A stretch of DNA of 64,000 bases from Erigeron canadensis. Lineage: Eukaryota > Streptophyta > Magnoliopsida > Asterales > Asteraceae. Each line of letters starts with the position of its first letter. The first letter of the stretch is position 1. Where the stretch lies: NCBI RefSeq assembly GCF_010389155.1, contig NC_057761.1, positions 6,078,501 to 6,142,500 on the forward strand, written 5' to 3'. Below, in pieces: positions 58,073 to 64,000 of the stretch. Below the pieces are notes generated by a model. That model saw only the letters and a program-made list of their open reading frames with translations, was not told the origin of the DNA and did not search any database. Made by a program: the position numbers and the translations under genes.

Positions 58073-59728
58073 ATGACGTTCACGAAGTTTGAGATAGAGA
58101 AGTTTGATGGGGAGAACGACTTTGGGCTTTGGAGGGTAAAGATGCACGCATTGCTTGTGCAACAAGGTATCGCGGAGGCCCTAGAAGGCGAAGCAAAGTT
58201 GCCGGCGGGTTTGTCGGACAAGGAGAAGTCAAGTATGTTTGAAAAAGCTCATAGCACTATTATTCTTTGTCTGGGTGATCGGGTTCTTAGAGAGGTCGCA
58301 GAAGAGACAACGACAGCGGGTATGTGGGCAAAGTTAGAGAGCTTGTATATGACGAAGTCCTTGGCAAACCGGTTATATTTGAAGAAGAGTTTGTACACGT
58401 TTTATATGAGCTCGGGTAAAAAGCTGAGTGATCATATAGACGACTTCAACAAATTAATTCTAGACTTGGAGAATATCGAGATCAAGATTGATGAAGAGGA
58501 TCAAGCTCTTATTCTACTCACATCATTGCCTCAATCCTATGACCACTTTGTTGACACGTTGTTATATGGGCGTGAGGAGCTTTCTATGGAGGATGTTCTT
58601 GCAGCTTTGAATTCAAGAGAGTTGAAAAGGAGAACTGACTTCAAGGAGTATAGTGGGGATGGATTGGTTGCTCAGGGCAAGGTGGAGCATTGAAATAGGT
58701 ATCAATCTGGAAGCAGCTCGAGGTCAAAAGCAAGGGAAAAGTTTATGTTGAAGTGTTTCATCTGTCACTCGGAGGGTCACTTAAAGAGAGATTGTCCGCA
58801 GAGGAAGACGAAGTCAGACGGTGCTCGGAAAAAGACTTATCTAGATCAAGATTCTGATGAAGATAAGGGAGCACAGGTCTTGATGGCTGTGAGCGGTGAC
58901 ACGAAATCTGAATGGGTTATGGATTCAGGGGGGTCGTATCACATGACGCCAAGAAGAGATTATTTATTTGACTTTGAAAAGTTTTCTAGGAGTGGGACAG
59001 TTGGGTTGGGTGATGATAGACCATGCACAGTTATGGGGATAGGACGAGTGGTGATGCAGATGGGTGATGGTACAAGTTGTATTCTTGATCAAGTTAGGTT
59101 TGTTCCTAATTTGAAAAGAAATATAATTTCTTTAGGCATTCTGGATAGGAGTAGACATACTGTGAAGATGCTAGACAGCAGGTTACAGGTGATCAAGGGA
59201 TCGCAGGTTGTGCTAACTGGAAGTCTGGAGAAAAATAATGTGTATACATTAGATGGTAAGGCACTAGCGTTTGGTGTACAGGTGAATGATACAAGAGTTC
59301 AGGGCGTGCATGGTAACAAACGTATTCAGCTTGAGGTGGAGCTGCCTGAGGTTGGTCATGAGCTAAAGAATGATCAAGATGGTAAGGTGAGGCATAAAGC
59401 ATCTCAAGGTCGTCTAGATCAACTTGCTTTGAATAGACGAGGAAAGCAAGTGGTGACGTTTACACGGTCGAGGAAAACAAATATTGATGTAGCGGCTTGT
59501 AACGTGGAGAAGACAGAAGGTGTGCACAAGGATAATACTTCTGGTGATAAACACGGAGATACAAAGACTACATGGGGCTTGATTGGTAATAGATGGAAAT
59601 ACAAGGGACAAGACTTGGATAGAGGCATCTATGGGAAGCAATCAAGGGAAGCTGGACGTGTAGACGGGATGGACAAGACTGGAAGGTTTATTCCAGGATC
59701 CAAGGCCTCGCGTTGGTCGAAGATGTGA
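58073..59728 (+). pseudogene. Copia gag-protease with unrelated C-terminal extension
   Basis: ATG 58073 opens a Copia capsid (K-F-D-G-E-N-D-F-G-L-W-R-V-K-M, then L-Y-x-x-K-S-L-A-N-R-L-Y-L and S-L-P-Q-S-Y-D-H-F-V). A TGA at 58691 interrupts it, and the same frame resumes as 58745-59728. The zinc knuckle CFICHSEGHLKRDC begins at about residue 4 of that ORF. The protease motif W-V-M-D-S-G-G-S-Y-H-M-T-P keeps the catalytic D-S-G. After V-Y-T-L-D-G-K-A-L the usual pre-integrase domain is missing and about 180 charged residues of no known domain follow. Integrase, RT and RNase H are deleted. This is the best-preserved retroelement coding region here. Confidence 0.85.
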
Positions 59729-59768
59729 GGGATTGGAGTCGGCTGAAGCTACATGGAAATTAGCTAAT

Positions 59769-59966
59769 AAGGTGGAGATTGTAAAATATATTAGTTAATT
59801 TAATCATGTAGGTTAAATGTTAATTCGAGTTAGACTAGATTAAATATGTAAAGTCGGGTTTTACTTGGATTGCAAGTCAAGTAAACAACTAATATGGAAT
59901 GTCTAGTTTAAAGTAATAAGTCGAGTTGTAATTAGACTAATAAGTCGAGTTGGAATGTCTAGCGTT
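59769..59966 (+). mobile_element. Polypurine tract and truncated 3' LTR of Copia derivative
   Basis: aaggtggaga precedes a copy of the LTR start at 59780, identical for long stretches to 57348. The copy has a partial repeat of aataagtcgagtt near 59938, then breaks off at about 59966 and passes directly into kinase-like sequence. Confidence 0.8.
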
Positions 59967-60345
59967 TAGTAATATTGGCACTTTTTATATCATAATGAAT
60001 AACTCGTTGGTATCTTTCTTTAGGATCATGAAGGTCATAACTTAATTCCTTCATATATAAGGACCTTCTCATCTTCCTCATCACAAAATCTGAGAAGAGA
60101 GATAAGGTTTGGATGCGTATGTCGAGAAAACGTCATGATCTTTAAAGAACTAAGGGTCTCCTTGCCCATATCGACGATTTATACGCTTCATGGCAACAAT
60201 GCTTCACCCCGTAGAGTGAGATACTTCTCCTACATACACGGTCCCAAATCCACCAACTCCGATAACTTTGTTACGGAAATGTTGGTGGCTCTTTTTATAT
60301 CTTCTAGTTGGATTCTAAGATGTTCAAACTCTTCCATGAAGGACA
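59967..60345 (-). pseudogene. Third receptor-like kinase fragment
   Basis: Similar in nucleotide sequence to the N-terminal half of the two kinase exons, from the start region (60345) to the catalytic-loop region (about 59970). It is interrupted by an internal deletion near 60040, a short deletion in the D-P-E-F-L-K part near 60140 and a stop in the V-S-H-S-x-G motif. The C-terminal lobe is gone, replaced by the LTR fragment. Confidence 0.75.
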
Positions 60346-60975
60346 GATATGTGGGTTGGCTAATAAGATCGAGAAATTTCAAATGACGATATACCAATCA
60401 ATCGATAGAAAGTGTTTGAAAGATGGGTAAGAAGGAATCTATCTAGCTACTTAGTTCTATATAACGACAGAGGTTGTTCACAATCAGCAGTAATACAACC
60501 AAAAGATTGTTATCCAGCAGTATATGTGTAGAGGAAAATATGAACCAATGATTATTTATCTTATCCAATATGGAGATAAAGGAGGTTATCTACTTAGACA
60601 GTTTAAGGTTATTTCACTCTTGCCCCTCCTTCACACTAATCCTCAAAAAACATCTTATGTACTTAGACTTTTCTAGTGATACATCCCTATCCGTTAAGCA
60701 ACCGGTCAACAACGTACAGGACCGGACTAACCTTTTTGGTGGCTCTAAGTGGACACTAAATTTTGAGGCCTTTTTCACCACTATTCAACAAAAGCTTCCT
60801 CTTTAAGTTGAGATTGAGAACGGAAAGTATAAAGAACTACAATGTATATATATATAAATGCCAAAATTAAAAAATTGACTAAAAAACTTACAAATGATAT
60901 TGTTAAAGGTAAGCTTAAAATCTTGAGACCGACAACAGAAGCGCATTTAAGAACATAAAAAGAGTAGCTAAACAA
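60346..60975. other. Spacer upstream of kinase fragment
   Basis: No convincing gene. The first 80 bp resemble kinase upstream sequence (gatgggtaag). An ORF at 60570-60806 has L-V-x-N-R-T-N-F/L-x-G-G-S-K-W-T-like residues resembling the start of a Copia gag but is too short to assign. Confidence 0.35.
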
Positions 60976-61310
60976 TGTTGGGATTAATCTTGCAATATGA
61001 TGAACAAATCACATGTATGAATATATAAACACACTATTTGATTGATACTTGCAATATTTTGTTCATACAATCTTACGGACTTATCATTGGGTATGTTATA
61101 CCCTTTGATCGTCCAGGTACATACGACCCACTTTTGGTGTCTCTAACAGTCATGTCGGTTCGTTGAATGGGTGCCAAGACAGTTAGATAACTGTCTGCCC
61201 TTTTACATTTACGTAGGCAACCCCTTATATTTGACACATATACATACTAGACTCTAACATACTTTTTGGACTCGACACAACTAACCCAAAGTTTAGGTTA
61301 ATAATCAACA
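60976..61310 (-). mobile_element. 335-bp LTR of a minus-strand Copia-like element
   Basis: On the minus strand it begins TGTTGATTATTAACC and ends AATCCCAACA. It follows a polypurine tract, taagggggag (61311-61320), so it is a 3' LTR with its interior to the right. No 5' LTR was found within the window. Confidence 0.75.
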
Positions 61311-61320
61311 CTCCCCCTTA

Positions 61321-62100
61321 GACAAAACTTTTGTTTGAGGTAGGTCTTCCACTTACTTTTTCTTGCTCGTTACAACAAGGTTGGTTCTTCATCGCCATCA
61401 ATGAGAAACTCATCTTGCTTGTCATTTCTTTTTTTTCTTCCCACTTTGAACATTCCCTTGTTGTCATGCTTGTTGCTTACTTGCATTTTCTTGCTTGTGC
61501 CACACATGTTTTCATTCTTGCACCGCACAAGTCATCTTTTTTTCTTGCCTTGCCACGAAGGTCTTATTTTCCACGAAGGACTTGATTGCCACTAAGGTCT
61601 TACTTGCCACGAAGGTCTTACTTGCCACGAAGGTCTTAATCGCCACGAAGGTCTTATTTTCTACGAAGGACTTATTTGCCACGAAGGTCTTATTTGCCAC
61701 AAAGGTCTTATTCTCCATGAAAGACTTATTACTCGAAACAAAATGTTTCCCTTACTTTGATCAAGGTTGGTCTTTCTTACGTACTATGAAACACTAAAGT
61801 GTCTCTTTGACCAACAATGATTATTCTTACTTACTTTGCAACAATAGCGTTTTTCTTACTTAATTTGAAACGCGAGGTTTCGTTAAACACCAGGTTTCAT
61901 AAAAACGATAGGTTTCTTCATACTTTGTGAACCACAGGGGTTCAGTCTTACTTCTTTGAAAAAATTATTTAAAATCCATTCAACTTGCTTTGAATATCAA
62001 AAGATTCGGTCATCCTACTTTAATCAATCGGGAATTTTCCTTGCTATTAAGGAATTTCTTGTCTTACTAACAATTAGTAATTTTGAAAAGAGAAATGGTT
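61321..62100 (-). mobile_element. 3' untranslated part of minus-strand Copia-like element
   Basis: Continues from the polypurine tract. No pol motif was seen. Contains a 24-bp minisatellite and further short motifs such as aggtttc and tcttactt. The right boundary is not defined. Confidence 0.4.
61545..61735. repeat. 24-bp minisatellite, about eight units
   Basis: The unit gccacgaaggtcttacttg varies slightly (ttccacgaagga, ttgccacaaagg). Because 24 is a multiple of three, it stays open in more than one frame (L-A-T-K-V-L-F on plus, F-V-A-N-K-T on minus). Those frames look incidental. Confidence 0.8.
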
Positions 62101-62950
62101 AGTTAGCCTAAAGAATTAGCCTAAATATTAACCTAATAATTTAAGCCAACCACCTGTCACCAATCAAAAGTTTTTAATTTCAATCCTTTTTTACCCTTAT
62201 TAATTAATTAAAACAATTAAGTAAAAAACTAAATTAACACTTCTTTTGTCTGATCACTTTACTGTATTTGTTTACGGAATGCATATTATTGATCCATCTT
62301 TATTTTATAGTAATTTAAATACAACGTAAATTTAAACCAACAAATAACACAGACTACTATACATGAGTAATGTGAAGCCAATAAAAAGATATAGCTTAAT
62401 TCAACAATATACTACATAAAGATACCGATAAAAGAATAGCTTGATTCAATCCATTTTTATTCAATAACTCCAAAATATTGTATAACCATCCAAAACAAAC
62501 TAGACCACCACCATCTAAATGTGTACAAACATGACTATAAAACAAAAACAAAAACATGTAATCCAGTCACAACATGACTATAACAACGATCAATCTCCAT
62601 GATGTCCATATTCTAAGCATGGTTCTATTGCCCAAAAAAATGCATCTGCAAAAAAACCCATCAACAAACTAAGTTGTGAGTGGACATCATGTATCTACTA
62701 ATCAAATGTATCATATCCATCGTTTTCTATATAAACCAATTAAAGGCTCATGTAAATATGATATATCATTAGTTTTCTATATTCAGAGAGGTTTGCAAAG
62801 AACTGGAAATTGAACTCACCTCTTATTTGCTTACTCATTAAGGTCAAAGTTGTACTTTGTTGTGCACGAGTTATCTTCATGACCACTTTTTGCATTATTA
62901 CCGTTCATATTTTCACTTTCTTCAAACAGATGCATTAGATAAATTCAATA
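62100..62950. other. AT-rich spacer downstream of FAR1-like gene
   Basis: No gene seen. It would contain the 3' untranslated region of the minus-strand gene that begins to the right. Confidence 0.35.
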
Positions 62951-62951
62951 A

Positions 62952-64000
62952 TCAAGAAATATTAAACAAATAAAACTTCAAAATAACAAGAATACAGGGA
63001 TATAGATATAACATTACGTTTCTCTTTCTTTTTTTCTTCACATTCTTTTCTAATGTGGATTGCCTTCTTTTTGATGGCGGGCGACCTTTGCTACGCACTT
63101 GAGCGGGTTCCAACAACTTTTTAGTTGAGCTTGACACATGGTGAACATCTTCAGATATCAAAGTTACATTGCTACCAACAACCCAACTTGAATCATCGTT
63201 TAGCTTTTCCTTTGCTATGTTTATACATTTGATCAAGTAGTTATATTTTTCTTGAGAATTAGCAAATTGTGCAAGTTCGTAGAAGTTAGCACATAAGCGA
63301 TCAACTGTTTTAACTTGCTCCCCACTCTTCAAATATTCATAACAATTTCTCACAAAGTAGTGAGCATGTTTCACATCTTTCCTCCATCGAGACAAAATAT
63401 AATGTGAAGGAATTTCTTGAACTTGCATTTCAATCAAGACTTTTACCATATGCTTACAAACAATTCTTCGAAACTCAAACAAGTGACAAGAACATTTGAT
63501 ATCACATTCGAGCGCATCATAACTTACACTATAAACGACTTTTTCTTGCCCCCATGTTTCCTTTCAACAATCTTCGTCACATGAAATATAGATAGTGTAC
63601 CATTAGATTTAATCAAAATGTGATTACAAAACATCAAACCTCGCAATTCGTCTTGAAACAACTTAAATATTTCATTAGTGTAAGCTTCATGAAACTGCTT
63701 TTCAATATTAAGTCCACTAATCAATCAATATGAAGAATTCAAAGAATCATGATCAGCCCTTGTTTCTTTCTCCTCTTTGCTTTTCAATGCGTTGTCATAT
63801 TGTTCAACAAATTGCCGCAGGGAGGTTTTTGAATTAACATAACCATCAAAAAAAGCGTTCATGCTTTCACTTATTTAAGTTGTAGACATACCAGGCCAAA
63901 ACAAATTCTTTACATATATTGGCACCCAACGCTTTCGATCATTAAACAAAGAGCATAGTCACTCATTCTTTTCTAGATTGTAATCTTTCATCATTTTTAA
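62952..64000 (-). pseudogene. FAR1/FHY3-type (MULE transposase-derived) protein, C-terminal half, cut by window edge
   Basis: Reading leftward from the edge, the MULE transposase tail is recognisable: N-D-R-K-R-W-V-P-I-Y-V, F-W-P-G-M-S-T-T, then S-E-S-M-N-A-F-F-D-G-Y-V. A FAR1-type stretch follows (L-F-Q-D-E-L), and then a SWIM zinc finger, C-S-C-H-L-F-E-F-R-R-I-V-C-K-H (63440-63515), with P-S-H-Y-I-L-S-R-W. The C-terminus is basic (K-G-R-P-P-S-K-R-R). Stops occur at about 63963 (Trp position), 63873, 63723 and 63524 in or near this reading. FAR1 relatives are nuclear regulators or transposases of Mutator-like elements. This copy appears inactive. Confidence 0.75.

Noticed and set aside
61495..61797. 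Threonine-lysine-valine repeat protein
   Set aside because: Translation of a 24-bp minisatellite, open in several frames on both strands.

Overview
The window is plant nuclear DNA, dominated by transposable elements. It is eudicot, and probably Asteraceae. That last point is an inference from a cluster of receptor-like kinase genes joined to phloem-protein-2-like (PP2-like) domains, a family I associate with Asteraceae. The base composition is AT-rich. No bacterial operons, CRISPR arrays, rRNA genes or complete tRNA genes were seen. All boundaries were read by eye.

Left part (1-20,700): a decayed Copia copy is split by a 2.6 kb solo LTR with a perfect 5-bp target duplication, and that LTR carries a small MITE with a 9-bp duplication. 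Next comes an LTR end with a primer-binding site (PBS) and unrecognised ORFs (4.9-6.8 kb). A large SIRE/Maximus-type Copia element follows, with LTR, gag, integrase, reverse transcriptase, RNase H and a third ORF ending in a coiled coil (about 6.8-17.3 kb). Its gag is split by a 575-bp solo LTR. Downstream lies a 2.5 kb array of telo-box hairpins and about thirty copies of the palindrome ATCA-N4-TGAT, the most unusual structure in the window.

Middle part (20.7-42.7 kb, mostly minus strand): a clathrin heavy chain fragment contains an internal 127-residue duplication. One kinase gene has an intact kinase domain but is truncated after the first PP2 exon. A second kinase copy is broken by a nonsense codon and a frameshift. 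Scattered PP2-like exons lie between 32.2 and 42 kb. The intervals between them hold an Ale-like Copia with both LTRs, a second 2.5 kb solo LTR carrying a SINE, another tRNA-derived SINE, a long inverted-repeat MITE and a foldback element built of CAAGCTGACC-like repeats.

Right part (42.8-64 kb): an internally deleted Athila-like Gypsy element is present as a near-perfect 2,556-bp tandem duplication, the expected product of unequal LTR recombination. It abuts a Tat-like Gypsy derivative that keeps a short sense ORF and an intron-containing antisense ORF. Then come a Copia derivative that keeps gag and protease but has lost the rest of pol, a third kinase fragment fused to its truncated 3' LTR, a further LTR with polypurine tract, a 24-bp minisatellite, and a FAR1/MULE-type transposase-derived gene running off the right edge with several stop codons.

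Almost no gene here looks intact. The best candidate for a functional host protein is the kinase at 22.4-23.5 kb. The region reads as an evolving gene cluster eroded and expanded by nested transposon insertion, LTR recombination and duplication.
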